This document shows positions 1-8,323 of a stretch of 54,401 nt of DNA, one piece after another (positions within the stretch are counted from its first letter, which is position 1; the number at the start of each line of letters is the position of its first letter). The notes below the pieces were generated by a model, which saw nothing but the letters and a program-made list of their open reading frames with translations, did no database searches and had not been told where the DNA came from. Made by a program: the position numbers and the translations under genes. The stretch comes from a virus. The stretch is taken from the IMG/VR virus record IMGVR_UViG_3300025327_001907, positions 1 through 54,401 of that record; one strand, 5' to 3'.

Positions 1-204
1 TCACCTAGCTACAGGAAGGCGTCCCTTCTGGCGCCGCTGGACGACCGAAATCATGTCTTCGGGGCTCATCGTGTGTCCACACTGAATACAGGTGAACTCC
101 TCCCAGCGGTGGCCGTTCCAGCGATCGACATCGAAGATCATGTCGCCGCCGCACCGGGGACAGGACTTCGAGACAGTGGCGCCGGACTTGAACTGGGATT
201 TCAT
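1..204 (-). CDS. small zinc-ribbon protein
   Basis: A 67-aa protein with two CxxC knuckles (CPRCGG at residues 15-20 and CIQCGH at 39-44) about 20 residues apart, the spacing of a zinc ribbon. The C-terminus is basic. The ATG at 204 overlaps the TGA of the upstream metallophosphoesterase gene (ATGA), so the two are translationally coupled. The stop codon is the very first triplet of the window. No enzymatic motif is visible; a DNA/RNA-binding or protein-binding accessory role in the replication operon is inference. Confidence 0.75.
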   Translation of the reverse strand: MKSQFKSGATVSKSCPRCGGDMIFDVDRWNGHRWEEFTCIQCGHTMSPEDMISVVQRRQKGRLPVAR

Positions 205-2312
205 CGGCGCCCGACCCATTCGTGGAACTGGCGCATCTCCTTGACTGTGGCAAGGTGTAAGACTTCGTGATGGACTTTCCCATGCTTGGGATGCATGAAG
301 AACAGCTCTTGACTGGGCAAGTTCGCCTGTGGGCGAGAACCCGAGATGCTCAAGAGAGAGGGGCCGACGAAACAGCCGCCCTGGATGATGGCGCCACCGA
401 TCTCGTGCTCGGCCTGCTGAGACTCGTGTAGGTGCGCCTTCACGAGGTAGTTGATCGTCTCGCCGATGATCGAGTTGTAGCGGAGTTTGGTGTCGATTGC
501 CCCGGTGTTGTGTTGTCCATACCCGGCACCGATGTAAGTACCAGTGCTGGACGAGATGGTGGCGACTTCTTGCTGACCGACGTATTCCACGGAGTCGATG
601 GGAACTGCCTCTTCCGCAATGAGGTGCATCGCGTCGATGTCCCATTTGTCCCAGAGTTCAAGTAAACGCGCAGGACGAATCTGGCCGAGAAAGCGAAGCT
701 GCTCCGAGCGCCCGCCCTGCACCTGCACCTGCCAGATGTTCCCACCACGCGGAGCCTGACTGAGCGTCTTCTTGTACTGAAAGCCCTTCTCGGTCAGCGC
801 CTCTTCGACAGCGACGAGCAGGCCATTGTCTTGTTGTGTGAACCGAAGACAGGGCCAGCGGTTCTTGCGACCGAATGTAGCCGACCCATCGGCGTCAAAC
901 GCTCCCGCCAGCAGCCCCTCAACACGGTCATTCTTAGGTGCTTCCCACGGGCGCACATAGAGAGAAACCTTCACGCGACTGTCACCGTGTTTGCCGGGGT
1001 ATGTGGTCTGCGCGTAACGCGCGGCAAGCATGTCGGCGCGCGCCCACATTGTCTTACCGGCCCCCTCATTGTGGCCGGGGAACTTCACCAGCAGCCGATG
1101 TTCGTCTGTGACGCGCATCATGTCACCATTGGCGAGCCGCAGGGCGTAGACTGGGGCCACGGTCTTGCCGGTGGCCGTCACGGTGGCGCGACGAAAATGA
1201 CGCTCTTCAGCCTCGTCATCGAATCCGATGATGGGCTGTCCAACGGACAGTTCACCGGCTGGCATCCACCGTAGGTCTTGCGTGAGCACAGGCGTCTCAG
1301 GCGTCATGCAGTACGTCGAGGCAAGACCCTTGACGCCGTGGCCGTGCATGATCAGGAACTTGAAGGCGAGGATCTCCAGCAGCATCACCGGCGACGACGC
1401 GATGTAGAAGTCAATCATGCCGCCCTTCAAAACGCGCACACCGGCCGGAGTCATGGGAAGCCAATCGCCACCCGTGTGAACGCGCACACGATCGGCGATG
1501 TTGCCCCAAGCGGTCAGTTCGAGGTTGTCGGGCGGATATGAGTCACGCGCCTTGGCGGTGATTCGTCCGTGGTTGCCATGCACCTTGTAGACCGTGATGT
1601 GCTTGTAGCGTTCGAGGTAGGACAGGAGGACGTTGCTCATGTCATCCACGAAACCGAGCACCTGGAAACCGACCGGCTCGGCCATCCCGAGCTTCTGTGT
1701 GCCAAACATCTCGCCGTGACCCTCGATGTCATCGCCGAGCGCCAGCAAATGGGCGTTCTCCAGTGTTGTCGTGAGCTGCTCCCGTTGCGTGAAGCGCAGG
1801 ACGAGGTTGCGCCAGCGCACAAGACGCTCGCGCGCCACATCGGGGTCGTAGTAGGCGAAGCCCGCACTCACCCGCGGGTCGATGAAGCTCCCGAAGTGAA
1901 GGTCGTGGAATGGGATGATCGCCTCGATGGGGGAGTCAAACCCCATCTCTTCCAGACGAGTAGCACGAAGCTGGGCTGGCACCGGAGCGAGAGGCCGATA
2001 GTCCGCGAGGAAGGCCGCCGCGTTTTCTTGTAGCTCGCTGCGAAGTTGATCGAGGCTTTCTTCGCGGCGCTTGACCTGCGCCTTCGAACCATCGATGTAG
2101 GCGTACTCCATTCGGATACCAGAGCGTTTGAGAACGCTGTACACCGATTCGCGAGACAGGGCAACAGCGAACTCCTCGTTCACGGCTGCCGCAATCTCGG
2201 TGACGGACAGCTCACCGGCCGATCCCAGCGCGACCATCCGCTCCTTGATCTTCTTGGCACGCGCCTTGGATATCTCCCTCAGGGTGGTGGGTGTCGTTCG
2301 ACCGCGTGCCAT
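201..2312 (-). CDS. metallophosphoesterase interrupted by an intein, with N-terminal HTH
   Basis: A 703-aa precursor. Residues 1-75 include a helix-turn-helix-like segment (LSVTEIAAAVNEEF..SRESVYSVLKRSGI). A calcineurin-type phosphoesterase follows, with DLHFGS (137-142), GDDIEGHGE (193-201), GNHGR (246-250), MHGHG (322-326) and, after the intein, KAHLHES (625-631). Residues 335-602 are an intein (separate entry). Splicing would join TY334 to T603 and leave about 435 aa of extein. The phosphoesterase probably acts on nucleic acid or nucleotides in the replication operon; the exact substrate is not visible. The intein interrupts the protein between two metal-binding histidine motifs, so activity should require splicing. 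Confidence 0.85.
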   Translation of the reverse strand: MARGRTTPTTLREISKARAKKIKERMVALGSAGELSVTEIAAAVNEEFAVALSRESVYSVLKRSGIRMEYAYIDGSKAQVKRREESLDQLRSELQENAAAFLADYRPLAPVPAQLRATRLEEMGFDSPIEAIIPFHDLHFGSFIDPRVSAGFAYYDPDVARERLVRWRNLVLRFTQREQLTTTLENAHLLALGDDIEGHGEMFGTQKLGMAEPVGFQVLGFVDDMSNVLLSYLERYKHITVYKVHGNHGRITAKARDSYPPDNLELTAWGNIADRVRVHTGGDWLPMTPAGVRVLKGGMIDFYIASSPVMLLEILAFKFLIMHGHGVKGLASTYCMTPETPVLTQDLRWMPAGELSVGQPIIGFDDEAEERHFRRATVTATGKTVAPVYALRLANGDMMRVTDEHRLLVKFPGHNEGAGKTMWARADMLAARYAQTTYPGKHGDSRVKVSLYVRPWEAPKNDRVEGLLAGAFDADGSATFGRKNRWPCLRFTQQDNGLLVAVEEALTEKGFQYKKTLSQAPRGGNIWQVQVQGGRSEQLRFLGQIRPARLLELWDKWDIDAMHLIAEEAVPIDSVEYVGQQEVATISSSTGTYIGAGYGQHNTGAIDTKLRYNSIIGETINYLVKAHLHESQQAEHEIGGAIIQGGCFVGPSLLSISGSRPQANLPSQELFFMHPKHGKVHHEVLHLATVKEMRQFHEWVGRR
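507..1310 (-). mobile_element. intein with one LAGLIDADG motif, inside the metallophosphoesterase gene
   Basis: Encodes residues 335-602 (268 aa) of the precursor. Block A starts with the splice-site Cys335 (CMTPETPVLTQDL). Block B is NGDMMRVTDEHRLLV with the TxxH signature (T402, H405). A LAGLIDADG block C is LLAGAFDADGS (467-477). Blocks F and G are VATISSSTGTYIGAG and GYGQHN, ending in His601-Asn602, followed by Thr603 as the C-extein nucleophile. The boundary codons are TGC at 1308-1310 and AAC at 507-509. Only one clear LAGLIDADG motif is seen and the intein is short for a two-motif homing intein, so the endonuclease part may be reduced or inactive. Confidence 0.9.
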
Positions 2313-2327
2313 TCTCTGCTCCGTTTC

Positions 2328-2813
2328 CTAGTGCCCTTGCAAGACCAGCCGGCCGTAGGCAGCAATGGCCGTTGCATCGTAGAGATCCTGCGGTTCGTCG
2401 GTGGGAAGATCCGGGAAGGCTGTCAGTACCCACGCCTTGATGTCGTCTTTGTTCGCCTTCCCGGTACCGAGCAATGTTCTCTTCCAGACCATGTTGTCCA
2501 CGATCGAGTGTTTGATCCCGAACCGGACGAAGGCACTCAGGTAGACACCAAGGACGATGACCTGGAGATCGTGGGAAGTGACGTTTGCCTTCCCGCCGAA
2601 GCGCTGGAGAGTTGGCTTTTCGATGTAGACCCAATCGACATCCGCGTTGTCCGCGCACCACTTTTCGACTGCCTCTACAAGCAGTGGTAGGCGGGCCTCG
2701 GCCGTCTTGCCCTTGGCCCGTATCTGCAACGTGCCAGGACGTTCCGCGGCCGACGTATCGATCAGTGCGACGTTCAGCGCCTTGGTATCCGGGTCGCATC
2801 CAACTACGCGCAT
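2328..2813 (-). CDS. RuvC-like Holliday junction resolvase
   Basis: A 161-aa protein with an RNase H/RuvC-type layout: first acidic strand VVGCDPDTKALNVALID (Asp7), YIEKP with a conserved Glu near residue 69, and the C-terminal DLYDATAIAAYG with the paired acidic residues near 140-145. Length matches phage RuvC-like resolvases. It would resolve recombination or replication junctions before packaging, in keeping with the neighbouring SbcCD and RecA-like genes. The start is preceded by a G-rich ribosome site (GGGGGCGAGG) just downstream of a small hairpin. Confidence 0.75.
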   Translation of the reverse strand: MRVVGCDPDTKALNVALIDTSAAERPGTLQIRAKGKTAEARLPLLVEAVEKWCADNADVDWVYIEKPTLQRFGGKANVTSHDLQVIVLGVYLSAFVRFGIKHSIVDNMVWKRTLLGTGKANKDDIKAWVLTAFPDLPTDEPQDLYDATAIAAYGRLVLQGH

Positions 2814-2826
2814 CGGCCTCGCCCCC

Positions 2827-2874
2827 TTCGGCTGCTTCAGCCGAAATTATAGCGAGGGCACGAAAATTATTGTG
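2827..2874 (-). promoter_or_regulatory. promoter-like elements plus leader hairpin upstream of the RuvC-like gene
   Basis: On the minus strand a CACAAT hexamer is followed after 17 bases by a perfect TATAAT (plus-strand attata at 2846-2851). A perfect 8-bp hairpin comes next (TTCGGCTG/CAGCCGAA, 2827-2834 and 2838-2845, 3-base loop), sitting just before the ribosome site of the resolvase. The -35 is a poor match to TTGACA, so promoter activity is an inference. The hairpin could also modulate translation. Confidence 0.4.
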
Positions 2875-3547
2875 AGGGCGCCCGAAGCGTGCGCACGCGT
2901 GTCGTGGAGACCTTGGCTCCCTCCACCAGCTCAAACTGGTAGGCGGCATCCGCAACCTCCACGAATTCGCGTTCATGTGTAATCAGAATCAACTGGAACT
3001 TGAGACGAGTGGTTAAGACCCCAACCAGCTCCGCAACCGGGCGCCGGAACTCGGGGCTGACCTGCGCAAAGGGCTCATCAAGGACAAGGAGCCGGCGGAG
3101 GGCCGGCCGGGCGGCCATAATGAGCAGTACCCGCACGAGGAAGGCCGTGACGACGGCGTACCCACCTCCCTGGGCACCTTCGATGCCGGTCTCCAACTCT
3201 CCCCGGCGCATGCGGAATTCCAGTGCCGTAAGGTCACCCTTAGTCTTGGACTCAAGCCGGATCTCGATACGTTCCCCGAATACGGTGGATAAGCCGTCGG
3301 AAACAACGGTCTCCAATGCCTCCTCAAACGTCCGCTGCCAGGCCCGTTCCATGCCCTGGAGGATCTGGAGCACCTCCTCCAGTATCTCGGCATCGGTTGA
3401 GGCCGCGGCTGCACGTTCGGCAGCGGCGCGAAGGTTCTCGGCCACGGTTGAACGTGCCCCTTCAACACGCGCGATGTCGTTCGCGAGAAGGTTTGAATGA
3501 CGTGCCAGTCCAGCGGCGGTGCTCTCGATCTCGGCGAGTTTGCTCAC
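2867..3547 (-). CDS. SbcC/Rad50-like ATPase, C-terminal half (split gene)
   Basis: A 226-aa protein. It begins with about 100 residues of coiled coil, then shows the C-terminal half of an SMC/Rad50 ATPase: a signature-like GAQGGGYAVVTAFLVRVLL, then Walker B and D-loop LLVLDEPFAQVSPE, then the H-loop region LILITHERE. There is no Walker A; that lies in the separate gene at 4783-5724. GTG start, overlapping the TGA of the upstream coiled-coil gene (GTGA). It should pair with the N-half and the SbcD-like nuclease to process DNA ends. Reading it as a T4 gp46-type subunit is family knowledge; the split is read from the sequence. Confidence 0.8.
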   Translation of the reverse strand: MSKLAEIESTAAGLARHSNLLANDIARVEGARSTVAENLRAAAERAAAASTDAEILEEVLQILQGMERAWQRTFEEALETVVSDGLSTVFGERIEIRLESKTKGDLTALEFRMRRGELETGIEGAQGGGYAVVTAFLVRVLLIMAARPALRRLLVLDEPFAQVSPEFRRPVAELVGVLTTRLKFQLILITHEREFVEVADAAYQFELVEGAKVSTTRVRTLRAPSQ

Positions 3548-3819
3548 GACGCGGCTCCCCGGAGTACGTGACTCACCCGGTCGAGACTGGTCTGAATCTT
3601 CGTTAGCTTCTTGCGCGCTTCGTCCACAAGAGCGTCGATCTGGGCGTCGAGATCCTTGTCCGAGTCAATGCCGGCGTCTCGCAGTTCTTGTTCAACCTGG
3701 GCCATTGTCTTCTGAGCATCACTGACACGTGCATCCGCAGCGGCGGCAGCCTGTCGAGCGGAATCGAGGTCGGCGCGCAGCTCCAGCGCACGCTCAACGG
3801 CGGACTGTTGTTTCGGCAT
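3544..3819 (-). CDS. small coiled-coil protein between SbcD and the SbcC C-half
   Basis: A 91-aa, Ala/Asp/Gln-rich, almost entirely helical protein with heptad-like hydrophobic spacing. It has a good ribosome site (AGGAG, 7 bases before the ATG), overlaps the end of the SbcD-like gene by 26 bases, and is coupled to the downstream ATPase half by a GTGA overlap. Its position suggests it supplies part of the Rad50 coiled-coil arm or a bridging subunit of the split complex. That is inference; the protein itself has no catalytic motif. Confidence 0.65.
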   Translation of the reverse strand: MPKQQSAVERALELRADLDSARQAAAAADARVSDAQKTMAQVEQELRDAGIDSDKDLDAQIDALVDEARKKLTKIQTSLDRVSHVLRGAAS

Positions 3820-4783
3820 GGTCGTTCTCCTGCAAATAGCGTCGAAGGCGCTGGACGACTTCCGGTGATTTGCCCTTCGTCAGTGTGCTGATCAAATCGT
3901 CGAGCGGAGTCTCGTCAACTTCAAGTGGCAACATGAGGGCATCGGCGAAACCTTCAATTCCCAAGCCCTCTATTTCTTCGGGGCTCTCCTGAAAGACCTC
4001 GGATGGGGGGAGAGCCGTTGTAAGCCGCCGGATCTCGAAATCGATCTGTCCCTTCTCCAGAGAAACCAACAACACGGCCGGTCGTCTGTTGAGACTGCTC
4101 GGACTCGCGTCCACGCGTGCAAGAGAGCCCACATTGGCGAACCAGCAGCCACTCGGAAGTTCATGCACTCCCAGCTCGTCGTGAATATGCGCGCCGTGCA
4201 ATACGTCTATGCAGTCTGTCTGCAAGTTCGAGACTTTGTGATGTGCGTAGATCGGATCGTGGCCTTTCGGAAAAATGGCGGCATGCGCAATCATAATTGT
4301 GTACGTGGCGAGCCGCGTCATCTCGCGCTCTTTCGGTGTGAGATCGAGCGCTGTGGGGACGTGATCGATGTACGGTTCCCAGTTTCGCGGCACAAGTAGA
4401 GCCGACTCACCGGCGAACGGCCCCACGACCAACGGCTCCGAGAGCCAGTGGAACGCGCCCGCTTCCGCCAGCACTCCAAAGGGCATGCGGCCAATCGAGC
4501 CGACGCCTTCGTAGGACAGATCGTGGTTACCGGCGATGGCGTAGACCGGACACGGAGCCTCTTTGAATAAGCCAAGAAGCTGAATCAATGTCCGATAGGC
4601 AACAATCCAGCCCCGAAACTTGTGAAAAAGATCGCCGCTGATCAAGATGAAATCGCACTGCGACGCGCGCGCGATGTCCCAGCATTCGTAGAGTTTCGCC
4701 ATGATCTGCTGACCATACTCAGGTGTTCGGCTGGCCGGTGGCGTATCCGAAACATGACAGTCGTTTACGACGAGATATCTCAT
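3794..4783 (-). CDS. SbcD/Mre11-like nuclease
   Basis: A 329-aa calcineurin-type phosphoesterase. Motifs in order: VNDCHVSD (DxH type), SGDLFHK, GNHDLS, IAHAAI and GAHIHDE, the five metal-binding motifs of the Mre11/SbcD/T4 gp47 family. The start chosen is ATG at 4783 because it overlaps the TGA of the upstream SbcC N-half gene (ATGA) and places the first conserved strand (MRYLVVND) at the N-terminus; an in-frame start 33 bases upstream adds residues unlike the family. It should act with the split SbcC on DNA ends and hairpins. Confidence 0.85.
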   Translation of the reverse strand: MRYLVVNDCHVSDTPPASRTPEYGQQIMAKLYECWDIARASQCDFILISGDLFHKFRGWIVAYRTLIQLLGLFKEAPCPVYAIAGNHDLSYEGVGSIGRMPFGVLAEAGAFHWLSEPLVVGPFAGESALLVPRNWEPYIDHVPTALDLTPKEREMTRLATYTIMIAHAAIFPKGHDPIYAHHKVSNLQTDCIDVLHGAHIHDELGVHELPSGCWFANVGSLARVDASPSSLNRRPAVLLVSLEKGQIDFEIRRLTTALPPSEVFQESPEEIEGLGIEGFADALMLPLEVDETPLDDLISTLTKGKSPEVVQRLRRYLQENDHAETTVRR

Positions 4784-5724
4784 CACGCCCGCTCCAGCTT
4801 GCCGCTGCCGCCGCACATGGGACAGGCACCGATGGACTCTACGAACGTGTCGTAGGCATTGGTCGCGGCCGAAACAGCCTCACGCGCCGCCTCGGATTCT
4901 GCCTGTGCTACGTCTAGCAGAGCCGATGCGCGGCGATAGTTCCTGATCTTGGCGGTCACCGCTTCCGCGCGTTCAACAGCCGCGGCGGCCGCGTTCAACG
5001 CCTTTTCCGATGGCACCTCAAGCTCGGCGAGGCGTTTCGCCACGGTCAACTTGTCAGTCAACGCGTCGATCGTCTGCACTTGGTCGATGAGGGCGTTCAC
5101 CGTGGTCATCGCCGGCGCCACTCCCGCCATTGCGTCTGCGAGTTCATCCGGGTCTGGAAACGTCTCAAGTTGTTCCTTGAGTCGATCTCCCTCTTCCTGA
5201 TCCGCCTGCGCCCGACGTTCGGCGCGCGTGCGGTCGCGGCGACATTCAACCTGGGCCTCGACGATGAGCTGGAGCTTCGTCAAACGGCCCAGTGCGCGAG
5301 CGACCATCGTTTGGGATTCCATGAGTAGGAGCGGCAGGTCGTGTTGATCCTGAAACTGAGGGCGAAGAGTGAGGTCTTTGTCAATGTCGATACGACGGAC
5401 AGCCAACGCCTCCGCCACCTCATCGGGTACGGCGCGTCCGGTGCGTGTGAACAGCTTTCCATCGAGTGTGTAGGTGGCACCCTTGTCGCGATGCTTTTCC
5501 CAGACCAGCTCGCGTCCGCCGTCAAACGCGAGAGTCACAGTCGCCTTCTGTTTCCCGAACCGGATGAAGTCTTCACCGACCTGGCCGAACAACGCTGCGG
5601 CAAGCGCCCGGCGCAAGGCGGATTTTCCGCGCCCTGACGGCCCTACGATGACAGTCAGGCGGCCGAAGGCGAGATGGGCCTCCTCGATGGACTGGTAGTT
5701 CGTGATCTCAACAGACTCAAGCAT
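4783..5724 (-). CDS. SbcC/Rad50-like ATPase, N-terminal half ending at a zinc-hook CxxC (split gene)
   Basis: A 313-aa protein that starts MLESVEITNYQSI and has Walker A VGPSGRGKSAL near residue 30, a Q-loop-like segment (PQFQDQHDLPLLL), then a long coiled coil. It ends with CPMCGGSGKLERA, a CxxC like the Rad50 zinc hook, and stops there. The ascending half of the ATPase is thus complete up to the hook, while the returning half is encoded at 2867-3547. The ATG at 5724 is used rather than the upstream in-frame start because it matches the family N-terminus and overlaps the end of the previous gene by 8 bases. Confidence 0.82.
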   Translation of the reverse strand: MLESVEITNYQSIEEAHLAFGRLTVIVGPSGRGKSALRRALAAALFGQVGEDFIRFGKQKATVTLAFDGGRELVWEKHRDKGATYTLDGKLFTRTGRAVPDEVAEALAVRRIDIDKDLTLRPQFQDQHDLPLLLMESQTMVARALGRLTKLQLIVEAQVECRRDRTRAERRAQADQEEGDRLKEQLETFPDPDELADAMAGVAPAMTTVNALIDQVQTIDALTDKLTVAKRLAELEVPSEKALNAAAAAVERAEAVTAKIRNYRRASALLDVAQAESEAAREAVSAATNAYDTFVESIGACPMCGGSGKLERA

Positions 5725-6295
5725 GGACAGGCATCCTGAGATATTCGGCCAGCGAGTCCATATCGCGGAGATCACCGAACCGAATCGCGATGTTGAGCGT
5801 GGTCGCCAATGCCGGCCCGTTTCCGAGACGGTCACCGGGCATTACGGTGTAGGAGCGAGCAAGCCACTCGTCACGCGCGAGCCATCCAACAAGCCAGGCG
5901 CGGTGGAGGCGTCCCGAGACACAGACGAAAAGGATCAAGTCGCGAGTTGGGGGCGGAAGACGGTCGTACGATGTGTTGAACGTGTCTCGAAGTGTGGGTT
6001 CGGAAAAGATACGACGGGAGCGAACTTCGATGCGGCGTCCTTCAAGACGAAGGTCTCCATCATCGTCGCGGCGCCGCGGGTCACGTGTTGCGTTTTTCAT
6101 CCATTCGTCAAGCGGGACTTCAGGATGTGCCCAGTGAAACGCGGCCCATTCACCGAGGAACCCGATCAGGATCGATGAAATGCGGTTCTCTCGGTTGTAC
6201 GTCAGCGGGGGCACGCGGAGGTTCAGCTTGGGGATAGCCTGGCGGATTGCCTCGACTTCGCCCGTTGATAGATGAACCTCCAGCGGCCCCCGCAT
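5717..6295 (-). CDS. possible PD-(D/E)XK nuclease-like protein
   Basis: A 192-aa protein. A helix with FLGEWAAFHWA is followed by DDDGDLRLEGRRIEVRSRR, an arrangement resembling the E / D-x(n)-ExK core of restriction-type nuclease folds, although the usual Lys is Arg here (EVR). The next segment is a hydrophobic strand (LILFVCVSG). The ATG at 6295 has a GGGAG ribosome site; the longer frame upstream is Ala-rich and lacks one. The neighbours (SbcCD, RecA-like) fit a DNA-processing role, but the assignment rests on short motifs. Confidence 0.45.
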   Translation of the reverse strand: MRGPLEVHLSTGEVEAIRQAIPKLNLRVPPLTYNRENRISSILIGFLGEWAAFHWAHPEVPLDEWMKNATRDPRRRDDDGDLRLEGRRIEVRSRRIFSEPTLRDTFNTSYDRLPPPTRDLILFVCVSGRLHRAWLVGWLARDEWLARSYTVMPGDRLGNGPALATTLNIAIRFGDLRDMDSLAEYLRMPVHA

Positions 6296-6314
6296 AACGA
6301 CTTCTCCCTTGGTC

Positions 6315-7166
6315 TCAGCCGCGGCGGCCGCGGCTGAGCGCGCCGGCCGCGAGGGCAAGAGCAGAGACGACAAACAAGAAGCCGACGATCGACAACAGGA
6401 ACACAACGTCCCGGCCCACGGATCGCGGGTTCGGCCCGTCACCCGTATCCGGCAGATCGATCACCACTGCCGGTGGCTGGTCTTCAGTCGGCTCCGGCGC
6501 CGGTGTATCCGTTGGCTCCTGCGTCACACATGCCAGCACGTCGGTGCAAGGGATATCGGTCGGCGTCGCCGTGTTGGTCGGAGTCCGGGTCGGCCGAGGT
6601 GTGTCCGTTGCCGTCGGAGTCGGAGTCGGAGTCGAAGTCGAAGTCGAAGTCGAAGTCGAAGTCGAGGTCGCCGTGTTGGTCGCGGTTGGCGTATCCGTCG
6701 GCGTGAAGGTCGGAGTCGGCGTATCCGTGGGTGTCTCAGTCGGCGTTTCCGTCGGAGTGAACGTGAAAGTCGGAGTCGGCGTATTCGTAGCCGTGGGTGT
6801 CGCGCACAGGTTGCCGTTCGCAGCCGCCGATCCCTTCGCCCCGTTATCGTCGTCGAACCGGATGCGCCAGATATCGCCGGTCACATGACCACTTCTCGGG
6901 ACGACCACGATGGACGTGCCGGGCTCCAACAAGGTGATGTTCGTGTTGGGGACGAAGATGCTACTCCACGACCACTCCATGTCACCGTTGGGCTCATTGC
7001 CAAGCGTGACCTGGAAGCGGAACGTGTTAGCGTCCGTCGCACACAGCGCGGTGACCTGCGGGTTTGACCACGCGAAGGCCGGCGTTGCCGGCCGAGAGAC
7101 GGTCGCAAACAGCGCCGCTGCCGCGACTGCCAAGGCAATCACTGATCCGTAAATCCACTTCTTCAT
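6315..7166 (-). CDS. LPXTG cell-wall-anchored surface protein with Thr/Pro stalk
   Basis: A 283-aa protein with full Gram-positive wall-protein architecture. It has a signal peptide ([20 protein letters not shown], cleavage probably near AFA at 30-32), a small globular domain (33-120) with Cys42 and Cys121, a Thr/Pro/Ser-rich stalk (122-204), and a sorting signal LPDTG (238-242). A membrane segment (254-276) and a basic tail (SRGRRG) follow. A sortase would link it to the host wall or envelope during infection. Such a gene inside a phage DNA-metabolism operon, next to the RecA-like gene, is unusual. GGAGG lies 13 bases before the ATG, which overlaps the RecA-like stop. Superinfection exclusion, adhesion or host surface remodelling are possible roles; none is shown. 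Confidence 0.85.
   Translation of the reverse strand: MKKWIYGSVIALAVAAAALFATVSRPATPAFAWSNPQVTALCATDANTFRFQVTLGNEPNGDMEWSWSSIFVPNTNITLLEPGTSIVVVPRSGHVTGDIWRIRFDDDNGAKGSAAANGNLCATPTATNTPTPTFTFTPTETPTETPTDTPTPTFTPTDTPTATNTATSTSTSTSTSTSTPTPTPTATDTPRPTRTPTNTATPTDIPCTDVLACVTQEPTDTPAPEPTEDQPPAVVIDLPDTGDGPNPRSVGRDVVFLLSIVGFLFVVSALALAAGALSRGRRG
6555..6803 (-). repeat. Thr/Pro and Ser/Thr coding repeat region
   Basis: Encodes the stalk of the LPXTG protein (residues 122-204), built of PTxTPT-type units and a run of Ser-Thr pairs. At the DNA level it contains a hexamer microsatellite (gtcgaa/gtcgga, about 6614-6670 on the plus strand) that keeps the reading frame when units are gained or lost, so stalk length could vary between isolates. 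Confidence 0.9.
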
Positions 7167-8320
7167 TCTGGTTCTTCTTCCTCCTGCTCTTCGTGGGTGG
7201 GTGATTCCTGCGCGGGGTCACTCACCCCGTTCAGATACTTTTCCTTGGCCGCGAGCGGCCAGAGCGTCTCACGGGCTGCGTCGAGAATCTTCTCGCGCAG
7301 GCCCAGCGTCTCATCGAGCACGGCGCCGAAGGTAGCCTCGGTGAACGACTTCTCCGAGTCGGGAAGGCGGTAGTACGACCCGCGCTTGATCAACATGCCG
7401 AGCTTGAGAGCGGTCTCGAAGTACGCGTAGTCGTTGTCGAATCCCGTGTCGAACAGACAGTGCGCCTCGAATGTCCCGAAGGGATGGGAGCACTTGTTCT
7501 TGACCACCTTGCCCTTGACCTTGACGCCATAGGTGATCACCTTGTCACCGGAGCCGCGCTTCAGCTCGCCGGCCTTGTACATATTGATGATCACGCTGGC
7601 GTAGAACTGGAGCGGGCGCTTGGCCACCATCGAGTCCTTCTCGTCGGTGTTGCCCATGCCGGCCCACGGCCCCATGTTCACGGCCTCGCTGTTCTGGTTG
7701 ATGATCACCAGACACACCTGGCTCTGTGCGATCTTCTTGCTGATGCGCCGGAGTGCTTGGCGCATCAGCGAAGCGTGGGCACCAGCACGCTGCGACTCAC
7801 CGAACTCGTTCTCCAGCGATGCCGCGGTGTCCGTGGCGGCCACGCTGTCCCAGACGATCGTGAGGAGTGTGTCGGGAGACTCCTCACGGGTCGCTTCGAT
7901 GATTTCTTCGATGAGCTTGATCGTGTCTTCAATGGTCTGCGGCTGTCTAACGATGAGACCGTCTGGGTCGTTCTCGTTAGTGTTGATACCCATCTTCTGG
8001 GAGCGGTATTCGTCGTAGGCGAACTCCGTGTCGAGGAGGACGGCCACCCCGCCGCGTTGCAGCGTCTCCTGACAGAGGTGCAGGCCGAGCGTGGACTTCG
8101 CTGCCTGCTCCCAGCCGCGGATGACTGTCAGACGACCAACGGGGGCACCGGGCATGCGCAGCGCGAGATCGATCGCGAGACAGCGCGTCGAGATGAAATC
8201 GTGTGGAGCGCCAAGGATATCCGCCGGCACAGCTCCTTCAATCTTCGCGATGATCGAGTCTCGAAGAGAAGACGCTTGCGTTGGTGTTTTTGTGGTCGTC
8301 GTCTTGCGAGTGCGGGGCAC
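7163..8320 (-). CDS. RecA/UvsX-like recombinase with atypical Walker A
   Basis: A 385-aa protein aligning by eye with the RecA core: [16 protein letters not shown] (62-77), LLDTEFAYD with the catalytic Glu at 99, Walker [13 protein letters not shown] (Asp158), and a loop region ending in [11 protein letters not shown]. The P-loop Gly before the Lys is Ala (GWEQAAKS instead of GxxxxGKT), which is unusual. The C-terminal tail is strongly acidic, as in many RecA proteins. It would catalyse strand exchange with the ssDNA-binding and UvsY-like proteins encoded just upstream. The stop overlaps the ATG of the LPXTG gene. Confidence 0.88.
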   Translation of the reverse strand: MPRTRKTTTTKTPTQASSLRDSIIAKIEGAVPADILGAPHDFISTRCLAIDLALRMPGAPVGRLTVIRGWEQAAKSTLGLHLCQETLQRGGVAVLLDTEFAYDEYRSQKMGINTNENDPDGLIVRQPQTIEDTIKLIEEIIEATREESPDTLLTIVWDSVAATDTAASLENEFGESQRAGAHASLMRQALRRISKKIAQSQVCLVIINQNSEAVNMGPWAGMGNTDEKDSMVAKRPLQFYASVIINMYKAGELKRGSGDKVITYGVKVKGKVVKNKCSHPFGTFEAHCLFDTGFDNDYAYFETALKLGMLIKRGSYYRLPDSEKSFTEATFGAVLDETLGLREKILDAARETLWPLAAKEKYLNGVSDPAQESPTHEEQEEEEPE

Positions 8321-8323
8321 GGG

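Noticed and set aside
1-645. 214-aa minus-strand frame running through the end of the metallophosphoesterase
   Set aside because: Only its last 67 residues (zinc ribbon) are plausible; the rest is an out-of-frame shadow of the intein and extein.
6614-6670. Hexamer tandem repeat considered as a CRISPR-like or regulatory repeat
   Set aside because: Unit is 6 bases, contiguous, in frame and encodes Ser-Thr pairs of the stalk; no spacers.
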